A stretch of 64,000 nucleotides of DNA from Ecdyonurus torrentis. Its lineage: Eukaryota; Arthropoda; Insecta; Ephemeroptera; Heptageniidae. The stretch is taken from the NCBI GenBank assembly GCA_949318235.1, contig OX439132.1, positions 21,158,217-21,222,216 on the forward strand, given 5' to 3'. The notes under the pieces were generated by a model, which worked only from the letters and a program-made list of their open reading frames with translations, was not told the DNA's origin and ran no database searches. The position numbers and the translations under genes were made by a program. This document shows, in pieces, positions 33,431 to 44,802 of this stretch (position 1 is the first letter of the stretch; every line of letters starts with the position of its first letter).

Positions 33431-36187
33431 AGCATGTTTCAATTAACCAAACGTTTATATTTCCTGACAGATAAATTCTTCCTGAACTTTTCCTGAAAAA
33501 TTCAGGAGTGGAATCAGCTATTTAAAACTTGAAAAAAAAAACTTCTTTAGATTTGACTAAAAATTAAACTATACTCAATTTTTAAATTTCAAATAACATC
33601 AAAAATTAAAAGCATGTTTCAATCAATAAAATATATATATTTCCTGAAAGATAAAATTCTCCTGAACTTATCCTAAAAGTTCCAGGACTGGATTCTGCTA
33701 CTTAGGTCTTGAAACAGGCAAAACTTATTCATTTTTAACTAGAAATGAAAGTTACCCAATTTTAAATTTTAATAACAAAGAAAAAAATTAAAAGCATGTT
33801 TCAATCAATAAAATAAATATATTTCCTGAAAGATAAAATTCTCCTGAACTTATCCTAAAAGTTCCAGGACTGGATTCTGCTACTTAGGTCTTGAAACAGG
33901 CAAAACTTATTCATTTTGAACTAGAAATGAAAGTTACCCAATTTTAAATTTTAATAAAACAAAGAAAAAAATTAAAAGCATGTTTCAATCAATAAAATAA
34001 ATATATTTCCTGAAAGATAAAATTCTCCTGAACTTATCCTAAAAGTTCCAGGACTGGATTCTGCTACTTAGGTCTTGAAACAGGCAAAACTTATTCATTT
34101 TGAACTAGAAATGAAAGTTATATACCCAATTTTAAATTTTAATAACAAAGAAAAAAATTAAAAGCATGTTTCAATCAATAAAATAAATATATTTCCTGAA
34201 AGATAAAATTCTCCTGAACTTATCCTAAAAGTTCCAGGACTGGATTTTGCTACTTAGGTCTTGAAACAGGCAAAACTTATTCATTTTTAACTAGAAATGA
34301 AAGTTACTCAAGAAATTCATCTTTCAGTAAATATATTTATTTTATTGATTGAAACATGCTTTTAATTTTTTTCTTTGTTATTAAAATTTAAAATTGAGTA
34401 ACTTTCATTTCTAGTTAAAAATGAATAAGTTTTGCCTGTTTCAAGACCTAAGTAGCAGAATCCAGTCCTGGAACTTTTAGGATAAGTTGAGGAGAATTTT
34501 ATCTTTCAGTAAATATATTTATTTTATTGATTGAAACATGCTTTTAATTTTTTTCTTTGTTATTAAAATTTAAAATTGAGTAACTTTCATTTCTAGTTAA
34601 AAATGATTAAGTTTTGCCTGTTTCAAGACCTAAGTAGCAGAATCCAGTCCTGGAACTTTTAGGATAAGTTGAGGAGAATTTTATCTTTCAGGAAATATAT
34701 TTATTTTATTGATTGAAACATGCTTTTTATTTTTTTTTTCTTTATTATTAAAATTTAAAATTGAGTAACTTTCATTTCTAGTTAAAAATGATTAAGTTTT
34801 GCCTGTTTCAAGACCTAAGTAGCAGAATCCAGTCCTGGAACTTTTAGGATAAGTTGAGGAGAATTTTATCTTTCAGGAAATATATTTATTTTATTGATTG
34901 AAACATGCTTTTAATTTTTTTCTTTGTTATTAAAATTTAAAATTGAGTAACTTTCATTTCTAGTTAAAAATGAATAAGTTTTGCCTGTTTCAAGACCTAA
35001 GTAGCAGAATCCAGTCCTGGAACTTTTAGGATAAGTTCAGGAGAATTTTATCTTTCAGGAAATATATTTATTTTATTGATTGAAACATGCTTTTAATTTT
35101 TTTCTTTGTTATTAAAATTTAAAATTGGGTAACTTTCATTTCTAGTTCAAAATGAATAAGTTTTGCCTGTTTCAAGACCTAAGTAGCAGAATCCAGTCCT
35201 GGAACTTTTAGGATAAGTTGAGGAGAAATTCATCTTTCAGTAAATATATTTATTTTATTGATTGAAACATGCTTTTAATTTTTTTCTTTGTTATTAAAAT
35301 TTAAAATTGAGTAACTTTCATTTCTAGTTAAAAATGATTAAGTTTTGCCTGTTTCAAGACCTAAGTAGCAGAATCCAGTCCTGGAACTTTTAGGATAAGT
35401 TGAGGAGAATTTTATCTTTCAGGAAATATATTTATTTTATTGATTGAAACATGCTTTTTATTTTTTTTTTTCTTTATTATTAAAATTTAAAATTGAGTAA
35501 CTTTCATTTCTAGTTCAAAATGAATAAGTTTTGCCTGTTTCAAGACCTAAGTAGCAGAATCCAGTCCTGGAACTTTTAGGATAAGTTCAGGAGAATTTTA
35601 TCTTTCAGGAAATATATTTATTTTATTGATTGAAACATGCTTTTAATTTTTTTCTTTGTTATTAAAATTTAAAATTGGGTAACTTTCATTTCTAGTTAAA
35701 AATGAATAAGTTTTGCCTGTTTCAAGACCTAAGTAGCAGAATCCAGTCCTGGAACTTTTAGGATAAGTTCAGGAGAATTTTATCTTTCAGGAAATATATA
35801 TATTTTATTGATTGAAACATGCTTTTAATTTTTGATGTTATTTGAAATTTAAAAATTGAGTATAGTTTAATTTTTAGTCAAATCTAAAGAAGTTTTTTTT
35901 TTCAAGTTTTAAATAGCTGATTCCACTCCTGAATTTTTCAGGAAAAGTTCAGGAAGAATTTATCTGTCAGGAAATATAAACGTTTGGTTAATTGAAACAT
36001 GCTACTAATTTTAAAATAATTATGAAACTTGAAAACTTACCTTTAGTGCAATCTCGTTCCAATTTCAATAAAATTTAATGTTTTGAAGACCTAAATAGCG
36101 GAGTCCAGTCCTGAATTTTTTAGGAAAACTTCAGGAAGAATTTATCTTTTAGGAAAACTATTTAACTAGTCAATTGAAACATGCTAT
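33431..36187. repeat. Array of ~180-bp units, inverted about 34312
   Basis: The unit contains AGCATGTTTCAATCAATAAA, TTTCCTGAAAGATAAA, CCAGGACTGGATTC and TTAGGTCTTGAAACAGGC. Left-arm copies begin near 33431, 33612, 33794, 33978 and 34163. After 34312 the reverse complement repeats near 34351, 34532, 34714, 34900, 35082, 35262, 35447, 35631, 35812, 35996 and 36177. Central copies are almost identical and outer ones diverge, as expected for homogenisation from the centre. Confidence 0.93.
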
Positions 36188-36952
36188 GCATTTTTGCTTC
36201 ATTTTGAACTCATTGTATAGTCCAAACTTGGTGTTATATTTATTTAATGGGTATTTTTAGTGCTTGTTAACCCGAATGTAGTCACGAAATTTATAGGAGA
36301 AGTAAAGGAAGGCACTATCTTGCAGAATATGCAAATAAATAGTAAATTATAACGATGTAATGGTTATTTTAGCTCATTTTAGAAGTTGCGGTCACTTCTA
36401 AGATTGAAATTTAAAGCAAATCTACTTTTCCCGCGGTGCGCATGCGCTCTCGGTTGCAACGTTGCCATTTTCAAGTTTCGCGGCAATCGCTATGCGCATG
36501 CGCCTAGTAATTAATTAGCGTTCTTAATTAGCGAATATCTCACTAATTATGCATTTCCCCAAGAAATGCATAATGACCTTTTCGATCCCATTTTCGATCT
36601 AGTTTCCAAAAATGCCAAAATCAAAATCGTAGCTGGAGTGCCGGTGAAGTAACATCTTACCGTTTTACATTCAAATTTAATTTAGTTGTAAAAGAAGTCA
36701 GTGATAAAGTTTGAAGAGTAGAGAGTCAAATCAACTGGTGGGCGTTTTTGTTTTTGTTTGGAATGTTATGTATGTGTATTGTGTATGTTGTGTACATATT
36801 TATGTGCTCATGCTGAGCATGGCAAACCGGTTACGACGTGGTATACTGCGTGTTTTTTTGCCAACTTTTTTTTTACCTTATTTTCTCCAACGTTCTCTAA
36901 AACATATTCTGTACATATTAATGTGAAATAACAGCTAGAGAACTTCATAAGG

Positions 36953-37142
36953 GTGCACCGGCCAGGCACCGACTTGCAGTGATCCAGTGATCGACCTATG
37001 AGTATGTATGTACCGCAACGAAATCATAAAATTTCACAACTTTACACTGAAATGCATTACTAAAATTGAAAGTTATTCATTTCGTTTCGGTACATAAGCA
37101 TGCTTGCTTACTGCATAGGTCGATCACTGCAAGCTGGTTGTC
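36953..37142. repeat. Palindrome with AGTGATCGACCTATG ends
   Basis: AGTGATCGACCTATGAGTAT and its approximate complement ATGCATAGGTCGATCACT region (up to 37130) flank a ~110-bp middle containing TGTACCG/CGGTACA. The GATCGACCT word recurs in the next palindromes. Confidence 0.7.
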
Positions 37143-37199
37143 GCATATTGTTTTATATGTTAAATTTAGGGTTTTAATTTTGAATAGAAAACTTCACAT

Positions 37200-38640
37200 A
37201 ATCAGCACTTGTCATTAGCAAGGGTCATCAGGTTGATCACTGGTAGGGACAAGGGTCATCATTATATAGTTTTATGTTAATTTTGACCTGGCATAGGGCT
37301 TACCATGTTAAATTGAGGGGTTTAAGATCTAAATTTCTCGCTTCAAAATTATTAAAACACACGTTATATTGTGCATCATCATAACGTGAAAAGCACAAAA
37401 AACTCAAAAAATATTTAGGACGTGAATGAGCCTCAAATAAAGGAACCAGGTGAAATATGTGCGCAAAGTTGACTCCAAATGAGGGTCTTAGTTCCACCAA
37501 AAATATCAGTTTCTCATTGTTGACCTTTTAAATATGCGTAATAAAATATATCATTTTGGTCCAAGCTTTAAAAATTCAACTTCGAAAAACTGCAATTTCT
37601 GGCGGAACCCAGACCCTCATTTGGAGTCAACTTTGAGCACATTTTTCACCTTCTTCCTTTCACTGGGGCTCGTCCTAAATACTTTTTGAGCGGTGCTTTT
37701 TACTTTATAATGATGTGCGATATAACGTATTGTAACAATTTTGAAGCGAGAAATTTTAATTTTAAAACCCTCAATTTAACATGGTAAAAGCCCTATACCA
37801 GGCCAAAATTAACATAAAACTATATAAATGATGACACTTGCCAGTGATCGACCTGATGACCCTTGCCTGTGCTGTATCCTGATTATGTGAAGTTGCCTAT
37901 TGCTTTCTTCAGAATTGTTGGAACACCTTAAATCGCACTATCATAAAGTTTTTAGCACAACTCAAAAAGTTAGGACGTGAACGAGCTCAGCTTCATATAA
38001 TTTATAGAGGAATCAAGGTGAAAAATGTGCGCAATGGACCACTTGCAATAAACGAACTTTTTAAAATAATTTGAAATATTCCTAGTGCATTTCTTATGGA
38101 AAAATCATTTTCCCTTACTTGTTGCAACAATTAAAAACATTTCATTGCAAGTGGTCCATTTGACTCCAAATAAGGGGTGGGGTACGTTACACCAAAAATT
38201 GCGGTTTCTCGAAGCTGAATTTTTACAGCATAGTTCAAAATGACATTTTATTACCATATTTTAAAGGTCAATAATGAGAAACTGAAATTTCTGGCAAACC
38301 CCAGACCCACATTTAGAGCCATAACTTTGCTCACATTTTTCACCTTTTCCTTTGACTTAAAGCTGTTATTGATCGATTATCATGGCATAATAACTTTGAA
38401 AGTTGTGCGCTTTTTACCATGTGTGGCCATTTCTTTCAGTGATTCTGATAGTGAGCAATTCAAAATTTAAAACTCTCAATTTAACATAATATATACTGTA
38501 TAATATTAAGCCCTAGAAAATACCAGGTACTCTCACCTAATAACATAATATAAAACTAATAATGACCCTTGCCAGTGATCGTCCTAAAGGATCCTTGCCA
38601 CGTGATGCCAGTGATACGTGCATTCTGATTACTATGTTAA
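37200..38640. repeat. Two tandem ~700-bp palindromic units
   Basis: Unit 1 (about 37205-37900) folds on itself: CAAGGGTCATCAGG and GACTCCAAATGAGGGTCT at the left pair with AGACCCTCATTTGGAGTC and CCTGATGACCCTTG at the right. Unit 2 (about 37905-38640) repeats the same order with more divergence and carries a MITE at 38033-38160. Non-coding foldback-type repeat. Confidence 0.75.
38033..38160. mobile_element. AATGGACCACTTG MITE, copy 2, nested in a palindrome
   Basis: Same ends as the element at 673-804 and 128 bp long. The related palindrome unit has the uninterrupted sequence GTGCGCAAAGTTGACTCC at about 37459-37476, so the insertion is later than the unit duplication. Confidence 0.75.
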
Positions 38641-39299
38641 GGTGCCTATTAAACAATCTAACCAGCTTGATAAGCTAGGCTATAAAGCGTACAAATGTAT
38701 GAATGCTCTATAGTTTATATTTTACTATGTTTATAACATAATTATGCATAAAATTCATCATATATATTGTATTTAGGAAAAGGAAAGGTACCATCGCGGT
38801 AAGGACAAACATGTGACATTAAAATTTGATAGGGAGAAACCAAATGAGAGTTGGCGCCAGGCAGCAGCGTCAACTGAAAATCTCAAATGGCGATTGTGGA
38901 TTAAAAAATATATATTTGAAAAATATATATATCATGCCATATATTGTCTCAAGCCGTTATGCACGGCCCTATGCACGATAGGCGTGCAAGACTATGAGCA
39001 CTTTTATGCATGTATAATTAATTAGGAGTTAAAGGAATTTTAGTAGGAGGCAGGGGGTTGCAAGCACAGCAATATATTCCATAACAATAAATAATATAAC
39101 TCAATAGTTACAAACGTTTCGCCTTCCCACAGGCTCATCAGTTTAACGGGAAGAGTAACACAGTCGCGCTAGAGATGATGCTCACACCACATCTGCTAGC
39201 AGCGACTGTGCAGTAGTCTCTCTCTCGTGAGAAAACTATAAACTCTATACTCTCAAACATGACGCTGGAAATTGTTTAAAAATCAGGGATACATACAAT

Positions 39300-39346
<47 letters not shown>

Positions 39347-40483
39347 ACAGGGTTTGGAAGTCATATACTAAAATTTTTTGAGACAATGAGTTGGTTTTGC
39401 AAACTACACAACACATAAATAAGCTTTAAAATTGTCAGCTGACAACTTTTTTCTTTGCTAACATCTGATCACTACATGCTCACAACGTTGATTTAATTTT
39501 TACATACGATTTATTTCAGTAATAAATTTCATTGCATAATAATATGTTTGTTATTTTAGCTGAATTTTATAATCATTTTTCTACAACTAAAAATGTATCA
39601 AGAATGAGTGATACAACAAAAAATTCACGTGTTTTGCTTGTGTAAAAATTTGACGTCGGAATCAGATGCTCAACAGGTGAGACGACTCTTTTTCTAGCTT
39701 GGTACATGCCTGGCGAGGGTGTCCAAATGGCACAGCAGTGTATTTTCATTGCATTTGGAAGTCAAATTGTTACTAAAACAAAACACTTGATTTTTTCCTC
39801 AAATTAAGCATTTTTTTTTTATGCATTTTATAACTAAAAATGATGCTGCAAAAAAGTATTTTAGGAAATTAATTTCTCAAAAATATTGGATGTAGTAAGT
39901 AAAAAAGTAATTAAATCAACATCTTAAAGTTATGGTCAGGGGTTTGTAACAAAGAAAAAATCTATCAGCTGACGATTTAAAAACATAATATTTGTAAATG
40001 GTTTATAGAACCAACTATGGTATCACCCCTCATGATATCGTAATATCATAATATAAAAATATAACATGCACAGATTTAATATGTGCATGGTCATGAAATA
40101 TGTATATACTTAACCAACTAAAGTCAAATTTAACAGCAATTTTGTGCTGCAGATAGAATGTGTGGTCCACACATCTTTTTCTTATATTAAAATTTTTATG
40201 CATCGTGTGGGGGTGCCTAAAATATAATTTAATTATCTGTTGATCATTATACACTGCTGAGTATGAGTCATGTGATGGAAAGTATACATGCATTTAAAGG
40301 GTTCATCTCTCTCAATCACAGAATTTTTAAAAGTGTATAATTTATTTAATGCACTTATTAACACATACTAACAATATGAGCTCCCTACTCCATACTTAAA
40401 CACATTAAAATGTGTATCGATACATACATGATGCTATGTATAGTATGCATAATATATACATATATGGGCAAATATATGCACAT

Positions 40484-40702
40484 ATCAATGTTGTTGCGAA
40501 CAATATTTGTATCTTGTTTTTTTTTTGTCAGTTTTAGCAAAATTTCTATCTCGTTATTTATCACACATAGCAAAATGTGTATCTCTTTTTTTGTAATGCG
40601 TAAGTCATTTCCAAAAGTTATGTAGATGGCGCTCGACTTACACATATTGCTTTGGCTGACAAAAAACGAGATACACATATTGTTTGCAACAGCATTGATA
40701 TG
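40484..40702. repeat. Imperfect inverted repeat upstream of the 40.9-kb gene
   Basis: ATCAATGTTGTTGCGAACAA...CTTGTTTTTTTTTTGTCAG pairs with CTGACAAAAAACGAGATACA...TTGTTTGCAACAGCATTGAT. The middle repeats AGCAAAATGTGTATCTC-like sequence. Probably a miniature foldback element. Confidence 0.7.
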
Positions 40703-40944
40703 GAATATATTTTCAATACATTAAATTCTATAATGTTTATAATATACTGTCCATATCGTTGGGTTAGAGCACAAACTGTGTATGTATCTACAAAAGCAAC
40801 AAAGTTCAAAATAATATACAAAAAGATAGGTTTGGGCTCTAACCCGACAATATATGAAAAGCAATATGGGTTTATGCTTGATCAAATATTAATTAGTATG
40901 GGTAACATATTAAATTATGATTTTTTTTTTCAGAGTACAGCAAG

Positions 40945-43900
40945 ATGCTACCAGCAAATATATATCACCCCGAAGAAGAGAGTACAACCAATAATATGTA
41001 CGTGCCACGTCTTAGTACAATGGCAGCAAACATTGTTCCTCATCAACATATTAGTGTAGACGCAAGTGTACCACCTACAGAACCAAGTCTAAGCTTCATC
41101 AATCCACTTGCATCTTCACCAAATATGAAAGTCAACCTTATAGTGGAAGTACAAAGCAGAAAGCGCACATTATCATATGATTACGATGCAGACAACAAAC
41201 GTTACTGTAGACGGGATTCAGAAAGTGGATTCAGTTCTGAAAATACTTCCGAAATGCATGTATCATCTCCAGAAGCTGATATATGTTATTTGTTTCAATC
41301 TCCACCATTGATAAAATCTCCTTATAACTATCGTCGTGATTATTCTTTTTGTAACAGAAATCGTAAAGAAAATAAACCTTTAGATCTTACAAAAGAGTCA
41401 TGTGATGCAGGAAATATTATAAATAGAAAAATTTGTCTGAATTCAGTGGATAAAGATGTTTATCTGGAACCAATGTTTCCTGAAATGAGTTGTAAAGATG
41501 AAGAACAACTTTGTGTGCCATTAAATTTAAGTGATACTAATGATGATGATAAAGAAATTATTTTAAATGCATGTTATTCAAATGATGGTGATCACCATGT
41601 TGCTTTAAAAATCAAAGAACTTGAAACTCAAAACAACCATGATGTTGTTACAACTATTGTTACCACAAGACAAATTAAAATAAACCAACTTCATGAAGTT
41701 TCTGATAATAATGATGCTCAATATGAGAAAAATGATAATTTAACTATCTCAGAAAATATTCATGATACTGTTGAGGTGTCAGACTTAGCTTCTCAGTGCC
41801 TTCAAGAATTCTTTCAAAGCTGGAATGAAGCTGGTTCTCAGGAGCTACATGATGTTCTTCTCTATACAGATTATGAAAACAATACGCCAGGAATTCTTTT
41901 AGAACCTACTTTAGAGACTTCTTTTACTCCGCAAGACAAAAACACAAGTACCCAACTGAAAGTAGCAAAAGCAGAAAATATTGAAGCTGGGATAATATAC
42001 AGTGCTGTAGAGTCAGACAGTAGCCCTGCCTTCAAACAAAATACTGAAGAGACACCAAATAAAAATTCCAAACTTTGCCCTTTACTTAGCATGCCTTTAC
42101 TTGGAGGTGAACCCGAACTTCCTCCGATCTCAATAGAAGAAGAAAATGAAGAGAAACAAAGTGATCCACTAAATAGAGAAGTTTCCGAGGAAGACAAATT
42201 AGAACCTCAAAATGTAGAAATAAATTCTCAAAATAGTGAGACTTTAACAGAAGACACTCAAACTCCTTCACAAAATAGTATTGAATCTAATGAAAAGCCA
42301 GAATTAAATATGTCAGATAATAGCCCTGAAACTGGAATGTTGGATATCTTAATGAAACCAACTCTACCTCAAAACTGTACTCTTAGTTACTCAAGATTGT
42401 TCAATTCTGAAGTAGATGAATTCCTATCTCGTCCCAGTGTTTCTCCTATGCCTTGCATGCCTGTACTTTTAACTGAAAGTCAATATCGTACAAAAGCTGC
42501 AGGTGTTAAAATGAGAAAATCTCGCACTCCCAATCCTGTTAATCGCACTAGGGTACAACCTAAAAGAAGAGCTTCTATTGGTAGTGTAAGCTCATATTCA
42601 CCTAGTCCAAGCTCTACTCCAAGCTCTCCAGTCATGCCTACTTTGGAACCTAATATTCATTTTACACCCTTAAGAAGGAGTTCAAGTCGTCTTTCCATTC
42701 CTACCCTAGATTATGAAGGATCAAGTCTTCTTATTGGAGACATGACAAGTGAGGAGAGTGCACCTAGCACACCAAGAACTAGAAGTTGTTCCAAAACACC
42801 TAATTCAGTATTGTCCGTAGACACTCATCTGCCAACAACAAGGTAAGACATTATTTGTATATTATTTATGAAGCCAAAAACTTTTATTATATTTTGAATT
42901 AACTGTAACAGTAATAATTTGTTTATTTTTAGTGGCAGTGCAGAGCCTCGTACGACCCCTTGTCAACGTCGAGGTCGCCCCAAGAAAATTGATTTGCTTC
43001 AGAGAGCTGTATCTCCTGCAATTGCAAGAGTGCAGTCAGTATCCTCACCAATGTTGAGAAGCAGGTCACAATCTCCTGCCAGGGGTGGAGGCAAGGGATC
43101 ATCACCTGCTGCTCGAGGAAGATCTCATTCTCCTGCTGCCCATAGCAAAATCAAAAGAGTCTCACTTATCAAGGCCACCCTAGAGAGTAAAGCTAAGATA
43201 CTGAGTTCTGAGCAGTTGGCAGTGATGAAAGAGAGGGAGAAGATGTTGAACTATGACAGGTGAATTTTTACAATTAAGAGTTATGGATATATTATATGCA
43301 TGTGTCTATTGAATTATTGAATATGGAGGTTACAAAAGGATCCATCACAGTTGTGACACTAAAGTATTGGTCACAAGTTATGTGCGTCGGCACACATCAA
43401 TGGATAAACAAAGTTGGAACAATGTAAACAAATAGAACCATTCACAGTGTTTTTGAAAATTACATGTGAACGGCTCCATTTGTTAACATTGTTTAACTTT
43501 GTTTATCCGTTGACAAGTGTCGACTCACATAAATTTTATGTTACATGTAAACAATACTTAAAGGCGTAGAACACCTTGAACAAAAAAATTGTGCAATATC
43601 CTAACAATCCTGAAAATCAACGTTGATTTGGCCGGAGTCATTGATTTCTAATTAATTTTCCATTCACAAAATGATGCTGGCGGTCACTGACGTCACAGCT
43701 TGCCCGGTTCGTGACCGCCAGTGGCATTTTGTGAATGGAAAATAAATTAGAAATCAATGACTCCGGCCAAATCAACGTTGATTTTCAGGTTTGTTAGGAT
43801 ATTACACAACTTTTTTGTTCAAGGTGTTCTATGCCTTTAATAATAACTTCTTTTTTTTAATGCAACAATTTGTGCTGTAACATTGAACTTTTAGCCGTTA

Positions 43901-44282
43901 AGTTAGGAAATAAACTAGAAGTGCTGTCGTTTAAGTATGGGTTTGCTGCACACACCTCGTAACTCAAGCATTCCCTAATGCTTTATACTTCTAAGGAAAG
44001 TGTTGGGTGAGAGGTGGGGGGGGGGGGGGGTCACTTTGCGGCAAGAGACATATTAATTATACATGATTATTGTTCCAGTTTTCAATGTGTAAGATAAAAT
44101 ACTTCTGTTTTAGGTGGATGGAGGAGAGACAGCTGCTTTACTCGCGTCTGCTCCCAGAAGTATCAACTCCAGAAGCTGTGAGAACCAACATGCAGCCAAA
44201 AGTTGTACTGGAGAGAAACATAGGACTGGATGCTCGTGCAATCTCTGAGGCAGTACTTCTCAAACAACAAGCAGTCTTGTAA
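40945..44282 (+). CDS. Unrecognised nuclear-type protein with CtBP motifs and AT-hook (797 aa)
   Basis: Three coding exons: 40945-42842, 42933-43259 and 44114-44282 (2394 nt, in phase, TAA). The first begins 11 bp after an acceptor (TTTTTTTTTCAG), so a non-coding exon lies upstream. I do not recognise the family. Residues 1-520 are Ser/Glu/Asp/Asn-rich and contain two sites of the CtBP-binding type PxDLS: PLDLT at 145-149 and PLNLS at 192-196. Residues 530-640 are basic and Ser/Pro-rich, with kinase-type RRAS (541-544) and RRSSS. RRGRPKK (645-651) is an AT-hook, followed by SRSQSP/RSHSP repeats. The last 90 residues are charged and probably helical (SSEQLAVMKEREKMLNYDRW region). I infer a chromatin-associated co-repressor-like protein; the motifs alone are short and could occur by chance. 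Confidence 0.85.
43378..43533. mobile_element. Hairpin MITE, TTTGTTTATCCGT family, copy 2
   Basis: TTATGTGCGTCGGCACACAT and GTTTATCCGTTGACAAGTGT ends with inner GAACCATTCAC/GTGAACGGCTCC arms. Same family as 7452-7597. In intron 2 of the 40.9-kb gene. Confidence 0.75.
43561..43837. mobile_element. Near-perfect palindromic MITE with TA target duplication
   Basis: AAGGCGTAGAACACCTTGAA and TTCAAGGTGTTCTATGCCTT flank long complementary arms (TCAACGTTGATTTGGCCGGA on both strands). TA lies on each side (43559-43560 and 43838-43839). 277 bp, immediately next to the previous MITE in the same intron. Confidence 0.88.
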
Positions 44283-44382
44283 TGTACAAACTTTTATCAT
44301 TTTCTTGTTACAATTTTAAATCAGTTAAAAGAGCACTAATGTAAAATTCCTTAATTGTTTTATATTTACAAAAAATGCAGTT

Positions 44383-44388
44383 AATAAA
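44383..44388 (+). terminator. Candidate poly(A) signal of the 40.9-kb gene
   Basis: AATAAA 101 bp after the stop codon, with a second at 44444-44449. The background is AT-rich, so the assignment is tentative. Confidence 0.45.
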
Positions 44389-44622
44389 TTGAAATGAGTT
44401 TGCTGTTCATTGTTAAAAATTAAAATGTAATTTAAGAAATAATAATAAATACACATGCAAAATATGTAGTTTATACTTAATTTTAAACTTATTTCTAGCA
44501 ATCTTAATTTGTCTGTGTGCTCTTTAAATTGATACTAAAAGTAATTTTAGTACAAAAATGGTTCAAAGTATGTTTATGTACAAATACAGAGATATTCAGG
44601 AAAATAAACCAGCTTGGTTAAG

Positions 44623-44802
44623 TATGATAAATTTGAAAGAAAAAGATAGGAGAAAACCAGCAAAGTTAAAAAGCCATAGTAAAGAGAGTTCAATAGCTTG
44701 GTGAAAATCTTGCTAGCACAATTTTTACCGAATTATGGGACTCTCTGCAAATGATAAAGCCCTTGCTGGTTTCTCCTATTCTTTTCTTTCAAATTTGTCA
44801 TT
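44623..44802. repeat. Inverted repeat with ~40-bp arms
   Basis: ATGATAAATTTGAAAGAAAA...GGAGAAAACCAGCAA pairs with CTTGCTGGTTTCTCCTATTC...TTTCAAATTTGTCAT around a ~100-bp middle. Probably a MITE in the 3' flank of the gene. Confidence 0.75.

Larger units (their letters stand above)
31561..36661. mobile_element. 5.1-kb foldback transposon with 8-bp target duplication
   Basis: Ends GGTAAGATGTTACTTCACCG and its exact reverse complement. GTTTTACA lies immediately outside both ends (31553-31560 and 36662-36669). The terminal ~490 bp on each side are near-identical inverted arms (31561-32053; 36170-36661). They continue inward into head-to-tail ~180-bp units that reverse direction near 34312: about six copies on the left and eleven on the right. 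No transposase frame was seen, so it is non-autonomous. The structure is of foldback type (compare Drosophila FB and Galileo). An 8-bp duplication points to the hAT or P superfamily, but the ends are not diagnostic. Confidence 0.92.
36670..40483. other. Gene-free, palindrome-rich stretch
   Basis: No splice-flanked conserved exon was found. It holds the palindromes listed separately and a poly-A run near 39307-39344. The GC-moderate segment around 38800-39030 has a short open frame without recognisable similarity. Confidence 0.55.

Noticed and set aside
33431..36187. Regularly spaced repeats as a possible CRISPR array or centromeric satellite
   Set aside because: Units are ~180 bp, contiguous, inverted about a centre and bounded by transposon ends with a target duplication, so they belong to the foldback element.
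39090..39180. Possible retroelement end with AAACGTTTCGCCTTCCCACA
   Set aside because: The phrase resembles sequences seen in some retroelements, but no coding part, tail or duplication is visible, so it is not annotated.
40385..40678. Open frames on both strands near 40.4-40.7 kb
   Set aside because: They overlap an inverted repeat and lack splice context. The frames on the two strands mirror each other because the DNA is palindromic.
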